Below are positions 54,764-62,760 of a stretch of DNA of 64,000 bases, piece by piece (position 1 is the stretch's first letter; the number at the start of each line of letters is the position of its first letter). A program made the position numbers and the translations under genes. The stretch comes from Pseudomonas lactis. GTDB taxonomy: Bacteria > Pseudomonadota > Gammaproteobacteria > Pseudomonadales > Pseudomonadaceae. Location: contig NZ_JYLO01000015.1 in assembly GCF_001439845.1 (NCBI RefSeq), positions 62,001 to 126,000 of the forward strand. Direction: 5' to 3'. Below the pieces are notes generated by a model, which was not told where the DNA came from, did no database searches, and saw only the letters and a list, made by a program, of their open reading frames with translations.

Positions 54764-55467
54764 GCCACGATTTACCGGCCTTCTGGGCCGTGATTCCTGC
54801 CGCGGGCGTCGGTGCCCGTATGGCTGCGGACCGTCCCAAGCAATACCTGCAACTGGGCGGGCGCACTATTCTTGAACACAGCCTCGGCTGTTTTCTCGAC
54901 CATCCATGCCTCAAGGGCCTGGTGGTCAGTCTTGCAATTGACGATCCTTATTGGCCCAGCTTGGCATGCGCCAATGACCCGCGTATCCAGCGTGCCAACG
55001 GCGGCTCGGAACGTTCCGGCTCGGTTCTCAATGCGCTGCTGCAACTCAATGCCCTGGGCGCCAGTGATGAAGACTGGGTGTTGGTGCATGACGCTGCGCG
55101 GCCTAATTTGAGCCGTGATGACCTCGACAAGCTCCTGGCGGAACTGGCCGATGATCCGGTAGGCGGCCTGCTGGCAGTGCCCGCGCGCGATACCCTCAAG
55201 CGTGTTGACAGGCATGGCCGTGTGGTGGACACCATTGATCGCAGCCTGATCTGGCAGGCCTACACACCACAGATGTTCCGACTGGGCGCCTTGCATCGCG
55301 CCTTGGCGGACAGCTTGGTGGCCGATGCGCTGATCACCGATGAAGCCTCGGCCATGGAGTGGTCCGGGCAGGCGCCGCGTCTGGTTGAAGGGCGTTCGGA
55401 CAATATCAAGGTGACTCGGCCGGAAGATCTGGAGTGGTTGAAGTTGCGCTGGGCTAACCGGCGGTAA
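54760..55467 (+). CDS. ispD: 2-C-methyl-D-erythritol 4-phosphate cytidylyltransferase
   Basis: IspD couples CTP with MEP in the isoprenoid pathway, after Dxr. The 235-residue enzyme has the nucleotide loop VIPAAGVGARMAADRPKQYL near the N-terminus, NGGSERSGSVLNAL, VHDAARPNLSRDDLD, and the C-terminal ITDEASAMEW and KVTRPEDLEWL signatures. It overlaps ftsB by four bases; ispF, usually adjacent, is here 3.2 kb downstream after the LysR-formaldehyde genes. Confidence 0.96.
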   Translation: MSHDLPAFWAVIPAAGVGARMAADRPKQYLQLGGRTILEHSLGCFLDHPCLKGLVVSLAIDDPYWPSLACANDPRIQRANGGSERSGSVLNALLQLNALGASDEDWVLVHDAARPNLSRDDLDKLLAELADDPVGGLLAVPARDTLKRVDRHGRVVDTIDRSLIWQAYTPQMFRLGALHRALADSLVADALITDEASAMEWSGQAPRLVEGRSDNIKVTRPEDLEWLKLRWANRR

Positions 55468-55470
55468 CCG

Positions 55471-55571
55471 CTTCATCGCAGGCAAGCCAGCTCCCACATT
55501 TGGATCGCGGTGCGTCAGCTAGATCAGCTTCGGCTGTCAGGCCGTCACGGGAGCAAGCTCCCTCGCCACAG
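55471..55571. repeat. Two REP-type elements
   Basis: CATCGCAGGCAAGCCAGCTC plus CCACA (about 55474-55498, inverted orientation) is followed by a second variant, CACGGGAGCAAGCTCCCTCG plus CCACA at about 55547-55571, with its own GGGAGC/GCTCCC hairpin. Both lie between ispD and the LysR gene, whose 3' ends converge. Confidence 0.72.
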
Positions 55572-55638
55572 GTCCAGCGTCGCCTCGAAGTTGTGTAGAT
55601 ACCTATGCCGCGATGAGGCCGGTGCAGACCACCTCAAT

Positions 55639-56535
55639 TCAATGCTTGTACTCCGGCCTCTCAGCCAGCCCCACCTTCAAGAAATCCACCAGCTTCCTCA
55701 CCTTCGGCGACAAATGCCGCTGCTGCGGATACAGCGCCCACACCGCAGTATTCGGCGGTTGATGAGCCTCCAGCAACGACACCAACGCCCCACTGTGCAG
55801 ATGCTCCAGGACGTAGTAATCCGGCAACTGGCACAAGCCCATGCCTTGCAACGCCGCATCCAGCACTGCTTGCCCACTGTTGCAGCGCCAATTGCCTTGC
55901 ACGCGCTGGGAAAATTCCCGCCCGTCCTGGGCCATTTGCCAGATATCCGAACTGCCAATCAGGCAGTTATGCCGGCTCAACTCCGACAAGCTGTGTGGCC
56001 GACCGTACCGTTTGAGGTAGGAGGGCGACGCACACAGGTACATGCGTCGAGGTGCCAGGCGGCTGGCAACCATGCGTGAGTCTTGCAAACGTCCCAGGCG
56101 GATGGCCAGGTCGAGGCCTTCGTGGACCAGGTCCAGTGAGCGATTGGTCAACTCGATGTCCACGCGCAGTTGCGGATAGTGCGCCATAAAGCGTGTCACC
56201 AGCGGCACGATAAAACGCTCGCCATAAGCCACGGCGCAGGTCATGCGCAACATGCCCTTGGGTTCGCTGGTCAGGTCGCCCACCGCCCGCAGCGCTTCCT
56301 CGCGACCGTCCTGCAGACGTTGGCAGTGTTGCAGGAAGGTCTGGCCGGCTTCGGTCAGCGTCACCTTGCGTGTGCTGCGGTACAGCAATCGGGTTTGCAG
56401 GCGTTCTTCCAGACGCGCCACTTGCCGGCTGACGTGGGAGGACGATACCCCCAGTCGCTCGGCCGCCGCCGTGAACTGGCTGCATTCGGCCACCGCGACA
56501 AACTCGTCAATGCCTTCCCAGCGGTTCTCCAGCAT
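55639..56535 (-). CDS. LysR family transcriptional regulator
   Basis: This 298-residue LysR regulator has its helix-turn-helix at residues ~10-65 (EFVAVAECSQFTAAAERLGVSSSHVSRQVARLEE in consecutive parts) and a periplasmic-binding-protein-like effector domain from about residue 90. It is divergent from frmA across 109 bp, the standard layout for a LysR regulator of its neighbour, so it probably controls frmA-fghA. An ATTG-N11-CAAT dyad lies just upstream of its start codon. The effector is not visible in the sequence. Confidence 0.9.
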   Translation of the reverse strand: MLENRWEGIDEFVAVAECSQFTAAAERLGVSSSHVSRQVARLEERLQTRLLYRSTRKVTLTEAGQTFLQHCQRLQDGREEALRAVGDLTSEPKGMLRMTCAVAYGERFIVPLVTRFMAHYPQLRVDIELTNRSLDLVHEGLDLAIRLGRLQDSRMVASRLAPRRMYLCASPSYLKRYGRPHSLSELSRHNCLIGSSDIWQMAQDGREFSQRVQGNWRCNSGQAVLDAALQGMGLCQLPDYYVLEHLHSGALVSLLEAHQPPNTAVWALYPQQRHLSPKVRKLVDFLKVGLAERPEYKH

Positions 56536-56539
56536 GCTG

Positions 56540-56558
56540 ATTGTCCCTATATGGCAAT
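56540..56558. promoter_or_regulatory. Possible LysR-type binding site
   Basis: ATTG (56540-56543) and CAAT (56555-56558) form a dyad with an 11-base centre, the T-N11-A style of LysR regulators. It is four bases from the LysR start codon and about 85 bp from frmA. It could mediate autorepression. Confidence 0.35.
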
Positions 56559-56644
56559 AATGTTTTGCTTTTGCCTGGATTATTCATCAATGGGCGATGT
56601 TTTACACTCACGGCCTCAGTTTTTAACCCGATGGAGAAACCCGG

Positions 56645-57757
56645 ATGATCAAGTCCCGCGCCGCCGTAGCTTTCGAAGCCAAGAAGCCCCTTGAGATTGT
56701 TGAAGTGGATGTCGCCATGCCCAAGGCTGGCGAGGTGCTGCTGCGGGTGGTCGCGTCCGGCGTGTGCCACACCGACGCCTACACCTTGTCGGGTGCAGAC
56801 CCGGAAGGCATTTTCCCGTCGATCCTGGGCCATGAAGGCGGCGCAGTGGTGGAAGCCATCGGCGAGGGCGTGACCTCGGTCGCTGTGGGCGATCACGTGA
56901 TCCCGCTGTACACCCCGGAATGCGGCAAGTGCAAGTTCTGCCTGAGTGGCAAGACCAACCTGTGCCAGGCCATTCGCGCGACTCAGGGCAAGGGCTTGAT
57001 GCCGGATGGCACCACGCGTTTCTCCTACAAGGGCCAGCCGATTTTCCACTACATGGGCACCTCGACGTTCTCCGAGTACACCGTGCTGCCGGAAATCTCC
57101 GTGGCCAAGATTCCTAAAGAAGCGCCGCTGGAAAAAGTCTGCCTGCTCGGTTGCGGTGTCACCACCGGCATCGGTGCGGTGATCAACACCGCCAAGGTCA
57201 AGCCGGGCGATACCGTGGCCGTCTTCGGCCTGGGCGGCATTGGGCTGTCGGCGATTATCGGCGCGGTCAAGGCCAAGGCCGGTCGCATCATCGCCATTGA
57301 TATCAACCCGGCCAAGTTCGAAATCGCCAAGCAACTGGGCGCCACTGATTGCATCAACCCGAAAGACTACGATCGCCCGATCCAGGACGTGATTGTCGAC
57401 CTGACTGATGGCGGCGTGGACTTTTCCTTCGAGTGCATTGGCAATGTGCAACTGATGCGTGCGGCTCTTGAGTGCTGTCACAAAGGCTGGGGCGAATCGG
57501 TGATCATCGGTGTGGCCGGTGCTGGCCAGGAGATCGCTACACGTCCGTTCCAACTTGTCACCGGGCGCGTCTGGCGTGGTTCAGCGTTTGGTGGCGTGCG
57601 CGGTCGTACCGAATTGCCAAGCTACGTGGAAATGGCCCAGACCGGCGAAATTCCGCTGGATACCTTCATCACCCACACCATGGGCCTGGAAGATATCAAC
57701 AAAGCGTTTGACCTGATGCATGAAGGCAAGAGCATTCGTACCGTCATTCACTTCTGA
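56645..57757 (+). CDS. frmA: S-(hydroxymethyl)glutathione dehydrogenase / class III alcohol dehydrogenase
   Basis: FrmA (AdhC) oxidises S-hydroxymethylglutathione, formed from formaldehyde and glutathione, to S-formylglutathione with NAD+. The 370-residue zinc enzyme has the catalytic Cys in ASGVCHTDAYTLSGADPEG, GHEGGAVV, the four-Cys structural zinc lobe CGKCKFCLSGKTNLC, and the NAD motif VFGLGGIGLSAI. Start ATG 56645 has GATGGAGAAAC upstream. fghA follows eight bases after its stop; the products act in sequence. Confidence 0.96.
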   Translation: MIKSRAAVAFEAKKPLEIVEVDVAMPKAGEVLLRVVASGVCHTDAYTLSGADPEGIFPSILGHEGGAVVEAIGEGVTSVAVGDHVIPLYTPECGKCKFCLSGKTNLCQAIRATQGKGLMPDGTTRFSYKGQPIFHYMGTSTFSEYTVLPEISVAKIPKEAPLEKVCLLGCGVTTGIGAVINTAKVKPGDTVAVFGLGGIGLSAIIGAVKAKAGRIIAIDINPAKFEIAKQLGATDCINPKDYDRPIQDVIVDLTDGGVDFSFECIGNVQLMRAALECCHKGWGESVIIGVAGAGQEIATRPFQLVTGRVWRGSAFGGVRGRTELPSYVEMAQTGEIPLDTFITHTMGLEDINKAFDLMHEGKSIRTVIHF

Positions 57758-57765
57758 GGTCGGCC

Positions 57766-58611
57766 ATGAGTCTGGAAAACCTGTCATGCCAGAAGAGCTT
57801 CGGCGGCTGGCATAAACGTTACAAGCATCATTCCGATGTGCTGGGTTGCGACATGACCTTTGCCGTCTACCTGCCGCCGCAAGCAGAGCAGGGCGGCAAG
57901 CTGCCGGTGCTGTATTGGCTGTCCGGGTTGACCTGTACTGACGAAAACTTCATGCAGAAGGCCGGCGCCCAGCGCATGGCCGCCGAACTGGGCTTGATCA
58001 TCGTCGCGCCGGACACCAGCCCCCGCGGCCTCGGCGTGCCGGGCGACCCGGACAATGCCTGGGACTTCGGCCTCGGCGCGGGCTTCTACCTCAATGCCAC
58101 CCAGGAACCCTGGGCCAAGCACTATCGGATGCATGACTACGTGGTGCAGGAATTGCCGGCATTGGTAGAGGCGCATTTCCCTGCCTCCGATAAGCGCGGT
58201 ATCAGCGGCCACTCCATGGGCGGTCACGGTGCGCTGGTCTGCGCATTGCGCAACCCTGGACGTTACCTGTCGGTGTCGGCGTTTTCGCCGATCAACAACC
58301 CGATGGACTGCCCGTGGGGCCAGAAAGCCTTTTCCCGTTATTTGGGGGAAGAGCGTTCGAAATGGCGCGAATGGGATGCCTGCGTGCTCATCAGCGAAGC
58401 CTCGGAAAAGTTGCCGCTCTTGGTGGACCAAGGCGATCGCGACGATTTCCTCGCGGTTCAGCTCAAGCCCGAAGCCTTGCAGCAAGCGGCCAAAGCAGCC
58501 AACCATCCGCTGGAACTGCGCCTGCAGCCTGGCTACGACCACAGCTACTTCTTCATCGCCAGCTTCATCGAAGACCATTTGCGCCATCATGGTCGTGCTT
58601 TGCTCGGTTAA
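57766..58611 (+). CDS. fghA: S-formylglutathione hydrolase
   Basis: FghA hydrolyses S-formylglutathione to formate and glutathione, finishing the detoxification begun by FrmA. The 281-residue esterase-D-type alpha/beta hydrolase has the nucleophile Ser150 in GHSMGGHGAL, the WLSGLTCTDENF oxyanion region, LVDQGDRDDF with the likely Asp, and a C-terminal GYDHSYFFIA with the His. It is co-oriented with frmA at eight bp spacing. Confidence 0.95.
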   Translation: MSLENLSCQKSFGGWHKRYKHHSDVLGCDMTFAVYLPPQAEQGGKLPVLYWLSGLTCTDENFMQKAGAQRMAAELGLIIVAPDTSPRGLGVPGDPDNAWDFGLGAGFYLNATQEPWAKHYRMHDYVVQELPALVEAHFPASDKRGISGHSMGGHGALVCALRNPGRYLSVSAFSPINNPMDCPWGQKAFSRYLGEERSKWREWDACVLISEASEKLPLLVDQGDRDDFLAVQLKPEALQQAAKAANHPLELRLQPGYDHSYFFIASFIEDHLRHHGRALLG

Positions 58612-58665
58612 TCCGAGGAAAAAGTAGGTAGAATCACGCCCTGAATTAAATCGGGGCGTTTTTTT

Positions 58666-59139
58666 ATGCGTATTGGCCACGGCTACGATGTGCACCGTTT
58701 CGCTGAAGGCGATTTCATCACCCTGGGCGGTGTGCGCATTGCACACCACCATGGGTTGCTGGCTCATTCCGACGGCGACGTGGTCTTGCACGCCTTGAGC
58801 GATGCTTTGCTCGGCGCGGCGGCATTGGGCGATATCGGCAAGCACTTTCCGGACACCGATCCCACCTTCAAGGGCGCGGACAGTCGTGTGTTGCTGCGCC
58901 ATGTGGTCGGCCTGATCCACGCCAAGGGCTGGAAGGTCGGCAACGTCGATAACACCATCGTCGCCCAGGCGCCAAAAATGGCCCCCCATATCGAAGCGAT
59001 GCGCACAGCGATCGCCGCAGACCTGCAAATTGAATTGGATCAAGTCAACGTGAAAGCCACCACCACCGAAAAGCTCGGGTTTACCGGTCGTGAAGAGGGC
59101 ATCGCAGTGCACTCCGTCGCCTTGTTGCTGCGCGCATGA
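58666..59139 (+). CDS. ispF: 2-C-methyl-D-erythritol 2,4-cyclodiphosphate synthase
   Basis: IspF cyclises CDP-methylerythritol 2-phosphate to MEcPP in the MEP pathway. The 157-residue trimeric enzyme begins MRIGHGYDVHRFAEGD (zinc ligands Asp and His), with LAHSDGDVVLHALSDALLGA and TTTEKLGFTGREEGI. It overlaps truD by four bases (ATGA). Confidence 0.97.
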   Translation: MRIGHGYDVHRFAEGDFITLGGVRIAHHHGLLAHSDGDVVLHALSDALLGAAALGDIGKHFPDTDPTFKGADSRVLLRHVVGLIHAKGWKVGNVDNTIVAQAPKMAPHIEAMRTAIAADLQIELDQVNVKATTTEKLGFTGREEGIAVHSVALLLRA

Positions 59140-60194
59140 ACGACCTGCAACTGCTGGGCCCGCGGGCCTATGGCGAGGCCCTGGGCAGCGCGGTACTGAA
59201 GGCCACGGCCGAAGACTTCCAGGTTGATGAGGTGCTGGACATCCCGCTGACCGGCGACGGCGAGCACCTGTGGCTGTGGGTGGAAAAGCGCGGCTTGAAC
59301 ACCGAGGAGGCCGCACGGCGTATCGCCAAGGCTGCTGGCGTACCGTTGCGCACCGTCAGCTATGCCGGGCTCAAGGACCGTCAAGCCCTGACCCGTCAGT
59401 GGTTCAGCGTGCAATTGCCCGGCAAGGCCGACCCGGACATGAGCGGCGCAGAAAACGACACCCTCAAGATCCTGAAAACTGCGCGTCACAAACGCAAGTT
59501 GCAGCGCGGTGCCCATTCGGCCAACGGCTTCACCTTGCGCCTGACCCAACTGGCCGGCGACACCGCTGCCATCGACGCACGTCTGCAGTTGATTGCGCGG
59601 CACGGCATCCCCAATTACTTCGGCACCCAGCGTTTTGGCCACAACGGCGGCAACGTGGTGGATGCTCGCGAGTGGGCTGCCCGCAAGGCCCTGCCCGAGC
59701 AGCGCAACGTGCGCTCGCGCTTGCTGTCCACGGCTCGCAGTTACCTGTTCAACAAAGTGTTGGCGGCCCGCGTCGCCGACGGTTCATGGCAGCGAGCCCA
59801 AGTCGGCGATCTGCTGGCGTTTACCGACAGTCGCAGTTTTTTTCCGGCCGGGGAAGCTGAGTGCAGTGACCCGCGCCTGGCGATCCTGGACCTGCATCCC
59901 ACCGGCCCGCAGTGGGGCGAAGGTGATTCGCCGGCGAAAGGTCTTACGTACGAGCTGGAACAATCTGTCGTCGCTGGCGAAGCAGACCTACGTGATTGGC
60001 TGGTGAAGGCGGGAATGAGCCAGGAACGTCGCATTCTGCGACTGCCCATTGGCGGGTTGACGTGGCATTATCCCGGGCCTGACATTCTGCAATTGGAATT
60101 CGTCCTGCCGGCCGGATGCTTCGCCACTGTCTTGGTGCGCGAGCTTGTTGATCTGGTGCCGGTGGGGCAGACGGACAGCCCATGCGTATTCTGA
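59136..60194 (+). CDS. truD: tRNA pseudouridine-13 synthase TruD
   Basis: TruD makes pseudouridine 13 in tRNA-Glu. This 352-residue protein has the catalytic Asp81 in YAGLKDRQALTRQWFS, matching Asp80 of E. coli, and the GIPNYFGTQRFGHNGGN motif of the active site and hinge. The ATG overlaps the ispF stop; its 3' end overlaps the surE start by 13 bases. Confidence 0.96.
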   Translation: MNDLQLLGPRAYGEALGSAVLKATAEDFQVDEVLDIPLTGDGEHLWLWVEKRGLNTEEAARRIAKAAGVPLRTVSYAGLKDRQALTRQWFSVQLPGKADPDMSGAENDTLKILKTARHKRKLQRGAHSANGFTLRLTQLAGDTAAIDARLQLIARHGIPNYFGTQRFGHNGGNVVDAREWAARKALPEQRNVRSRLLSTARSYLFNKVLAARVADGSWQRAQVGDLLAFTDSRSFFPAGEAECSDPRLAILDLHPTGPQWGEGDSPAKGLTYELEQSVVAGEADLRDWLVKAGMSQERRILRLPIGGLTWHYPGPDILQLEFVLPAGCFATVLVRELVDLVPVGQTDSPCVF

Positions 60195-60931
60195 TATCAA
60201 ACGATGACGGTGCCACCGCACCCGGTCTTGCCGCGCTCCATGCTGCGCTGCAGGATTACGCCGAGTGCGTGGTGGTTGCCCCCGACCAGGACAAGAGCGG
60301 CGCCAGCAGTTCGCTGACGCTCGACCGTCCGCTGCACCCGCGGGTCCTGGCCAATGGCTTTATCAGCGTCAACGGAACCCCCACCGACTGCGTGCACCTG
60401 GCAATCAACAGTTTGCTGGAGCACCAGCCAGACCTGGTGGTCTCGGGGATCAACCTGGGCGCCAACCTGGGTGACGACGTGCTGTATTCCGGCACCGTGG
60501 CGGCGGCCCTCGAAGGGCGCTTCCTGGGCCGAACCGGCTTTGCCTTTTCCTTTGCTTCGCGGCAACTGGATAACCTGGCGACGGCGGCCTACTACGCGCG
60601 CAAGTTGGTGGAGGCCCATGCTTCCCTGGACCTGCCGCCGCGTACGGTACTCAACGTCAATATCCCCAACCTGCCCCTCGACCATATTCGCGGCATCCAA
60701 CTCACGCGCCTGGGCCATCGCGCCCGTGCGGCGGCGCCCTTGAAGGTGGTCGACCCACGCGGCAAGGAAGGCTATTGGATCGCCGCGGCCGGCGACGCCG
60801 AAGATGGCGGCGAGGGCACGGACTTTCATGCGGTGATGCAAGGCTATGTCTCCGTTACCCCGTTGCTGTTTGATCGCACCTTCAGTGATGCCTTCAGTGG
60901 CCTTGATGGCTGGCTGGAGGGACTGCGTTGA
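60182..60931 (+). CDS. surE: 5'/3'-nucleotidase SurE
   Basis: SurE dephosphorylates nucleoside monophosphates and is linked to stationary-phase survival. The 249-residue protein has the metal site MRILISNDDGATAPGLAAL (Asp8, Asp9), SGASSSLTLDRPL, and GINLGANLGDDVLYSGTVAAA. It starts inside truD and its TGA overlaps the pcm ATG (TGATG), so surE and pcm are coupled. Confidence 0.97.
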   Translation: MRILISNDDGATAPGLAALHAALQDYAECVVVAPDQDKSGASSSLTLDRPLHPRVLANGFISVNGTPTDCVHLAINSLLEHQPDLVVSGINLGANLGDDVLYSGTVAAALEGRFLGRTGFAFSFASRQLDNLATAAYYARKLVEAHASLDLPPRTVLNVNIPNLPLDHIRGIQLTRLGHRARAAAPLKVVDPRGKEGYWIAAAGDAEDGGEGTDFHAVMQGYVSVTPLLFDRTFSDAFSGLDGWLEGLR

Positions 60932-61608
60932 TGGCTCGTGAACAAGACGACCTGTTGCGCCGTGGCATCGGGATGACCTCCCAGCGCACCCGGGAGCGGT
61001 TGATCCAGCGCCTGTATGAAGAAGGCTTGTCCAACGCGCAGGTGCTGGAAGTGATCCGGCGCACGCCGCGGCACCTGTTTGTCGATGAAGCCCTGGCGCA
61101 TCGTGCCTATGAAGACACGGCGTTGCCCATCGGTCACAACCAGACCATCTCTCAGCCTTACATGGTCGCGCGCATGAGCGAGCTGCTGCTGGCGGCGGGG
61201 CCTTTGGACAAGGTGCTGGAGATTGGCACCGGCTCCGGCTACCAGACGGCCGTGCTGTCGCAATTGGTAGAGCGGGTGTTTTCGGTCGAGCGCATCAAGG
61301 TGCTGCAGGACCGGGCCAAAGAGCGTCTGGTGGAGCTGAACCTGCGCAACGTGGTATTTCGCTGGGGCGATGGCTGGGAGGGCTGGCCGGCGCTGGCGCC
61401 CTACAACGGTATCATCGTCACCGCCGTGGCCACCGATGTGCCGCAAGCCTTGCTGGATCAATTGGCACCTGGCGGGCGGCTGGTCATCCCGGTGGGCTCC
61501 GGCGAAGTGCAACAGTTGATGCTTATTATCCGTGAGGACGAAGGCTTTTCCCGGCATGTACTCGGTGCCGTGCGTTTCGTACCCTTGCTCAACGGCCCGC
61601 TGGCCTGA
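60931..61608 (+). CDS. pcm: Protein-L-isoaspartate O-methyltransferase
   Basis: Pcm methylates isoaspartyl residues to start their repair in aged proteins, another stationary-phase function beside surE and rpoS. The 225-residue enzyme has MTSQRTRERLIQRL, PRHLFVDEALAHRAYED and the SAM motif VLEIGTGSGYQTAVLSQL. ATG 60931 overlaps the surE stop. nlpD follows after 209 bp with no gene in between. Confidence 0.96.
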   Translation: MAREQDDLLRRGIGMTSQRTRERLIQRLYEEGLSNAQVLEVIRRTPRHLFVDEALAHRAYEDTALPIGHNQTISQPYMVARMSELLLAAGPLDKVLEIGTGSGYQTAVLSQLVERVFSVERIKVLQDRAKERLVELNLRNVVFRWGDGWEGWPALAPYNGIIVTAVATDVPQALLDQLAPGGRLVIPVGSGEVQQLMLIIREDEGFSRHVLGAVRFVPLLNGPLA

Positions 61609-61817
61609 TCATTTATTCGCGCGCAGTGAATTCTGTAAGCGGGGATGTGTCTTACGGCGGGGTCTATTGAATCAACATGCCTGGCAGCCACGATTAAACA
61701 TGATGAATTTTTCCTTTCAGTCATGTGCCAGTAAAAAGCCAATGCCCAGTTATACTTGCGTCATATTTCAAGCCTGATCCAGGCGTTAACGTTCAGCCAC
61801 CACAAAGGGAGCGGCGG

Positions 61818-62654
61818 GTGAGTCTCACAGGTCCTGCGCAGCGAATGAGTAAAACAAGCTTTCAGCGACTGGTGCTTGGCCTTGTCTTGAGTTCCTTATT
61901 GGCAGCCTGCTCGAGCACGCCATCCGGCGGTGCGCGGGTCGTTGACCGTACCAACGCAACCCCCCAAAGGCCCACGGTGACCACCGGTCAATACGTGGTG
62001 CGCAAAGGCGACACCCTGTTCTCGATTGCCTTTCGTTATGGCTGGGACTACAAGGCGCTGGCCGCCCGTAACAACATTCCTGTGCCGTATACGATCCATC
62101 CAGGGCAGACCATTCGTTTCGATGGTCGCTCAGGTTCCGCACCTACGGCAGTTGTGACAAAGTCGGGTTCTTCGCCATCGTCCTCGAGCAAGACCACCAT
62201 CATCACTCGGCCTGCAGGCAGCGCCACGCCTACGGTTGCGAGCAAGCCGGCACCCGCGCCGTTGCCACCTGCCGGGCCTGCGCCGACCGGTTGGGGATGG
62301 CCCTCAAACGGAGTGTTGATTGGAAAATTCTCTTCAAACGGTAGTTTGAATAAAGGCATTGATATCGCCGGGGATTTGGGACAGCCTGTTTTAGCTGCGT
62401 CTGATGGGACAGTGGTGTACGCCGGGAGTGGTTTGCGGGGCTACGGCGAGCTGGTCATCATCAAACACAGCGATACCTACGTCAGTGCCTACGGTCATAA
62501 CCGCAGGTTGTTGGTTCGGGAGGGGCAGCAGGTCAAGGTCGGACAGACGATTGCCGAAATGGGGTCAACGGGCACAGACCGGGTGAAACTGCACTTTGAG
62601 ATTCGCCGCCAAGGGAAGCCTGTAGATCCGCTGCAATTCCTGCCCCGTCGTTGA
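61818..62654 (+). CDS. nlpD: Murein hydrolase activator NlpD (LysM/M23 lipoprotein)
   Basis: NlpD is an outer-membrane lipoprotein that activates the amidase AmiC at the division site. It has 278 residues from GTG 61818 (GGGAG six bases upstream); ATG 61845 gives a more typical signal. The lipobox is LLAAC. A LysM domain (VVRKGDTLFSIAFRYG) binds peptidoglycan, a Pro/Ser linker follows, and a C-terminal M23 domain ends the protein. The M23 metal ligands are altered: KGIDIAG replaces the usual H-G-I-D and KLHFE replaces HxHFE, so it is not an active peptidase, like E. coli NlpD. It lies before rpoS and contains its promoter region. Confidence 0.93.
   Translation: MSLTGPAQRMSKTSFQRLVLGLVLSSLLAACSSTPSGGARVVDRTNATPQRPTVTTGQYVVRKGDTLFSIAFRYGWDYKALAARNNIPVPYTIHPGQTIRFDGRSGSAPTAVVTKSGSSPSSSSKTTIITRPAGSATPTVASKPAPAPLPPAGPAPTGWGWPSNGVLIGKFSSNGSLNKGIDIAGDLGQPVLAASDGTVVYAGSGLRGYGELVIIKHSDTYVSAYGHNRRLLVREGQQVKVGQTIAEMGSTGTDRVKLHFEIRRQGKPVDPLQFLPRR
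62333..62350 (+). promoter_or_regulatory. PsrA-type box of the rpoS promoter, inside nlpD
   Basis: CAAAC-GGTA-GTTTG (62335-62348), within the longer dyad TTCAAAC/GTTTGAA, matches the PsrA consensus (G/C)AAAC-N2-4-GTTT(G/C). It is about 420 bases upstream of the rpoS ATG, inside nlpD, where the main rpoS promoter of Pseudomonas lies. The -35 and -10 hexamers could not be assigned with confidence. Confidence 0.6.
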
Positions 62655-62664
62655 TGTGTTGCAC

Positions 62665-62695
62665 AGCCTGTTCCCTCACGTAGAAGGAACAGGCT
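62665..62695 (+). other. Hairpin in the nlpD-rpoS gap
   Basis: AGCCTGTTCC (62665-62674) and GGAACAGGCT (62686-62695) form a perfect ten-bp stem with an 11-base loop, 65 bases before the rpoS start and without a T run. It probably acts in the rpoS mRNA leader rather than as a terminator. Confidence 0.55.
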
Positions 62696-62760
62696 CCAGC
62701 GTTGCCAAGGATAGAGGCGTCGCTTGAGCTTGAGGTCGAACTCACCAAAGGACTATAACA

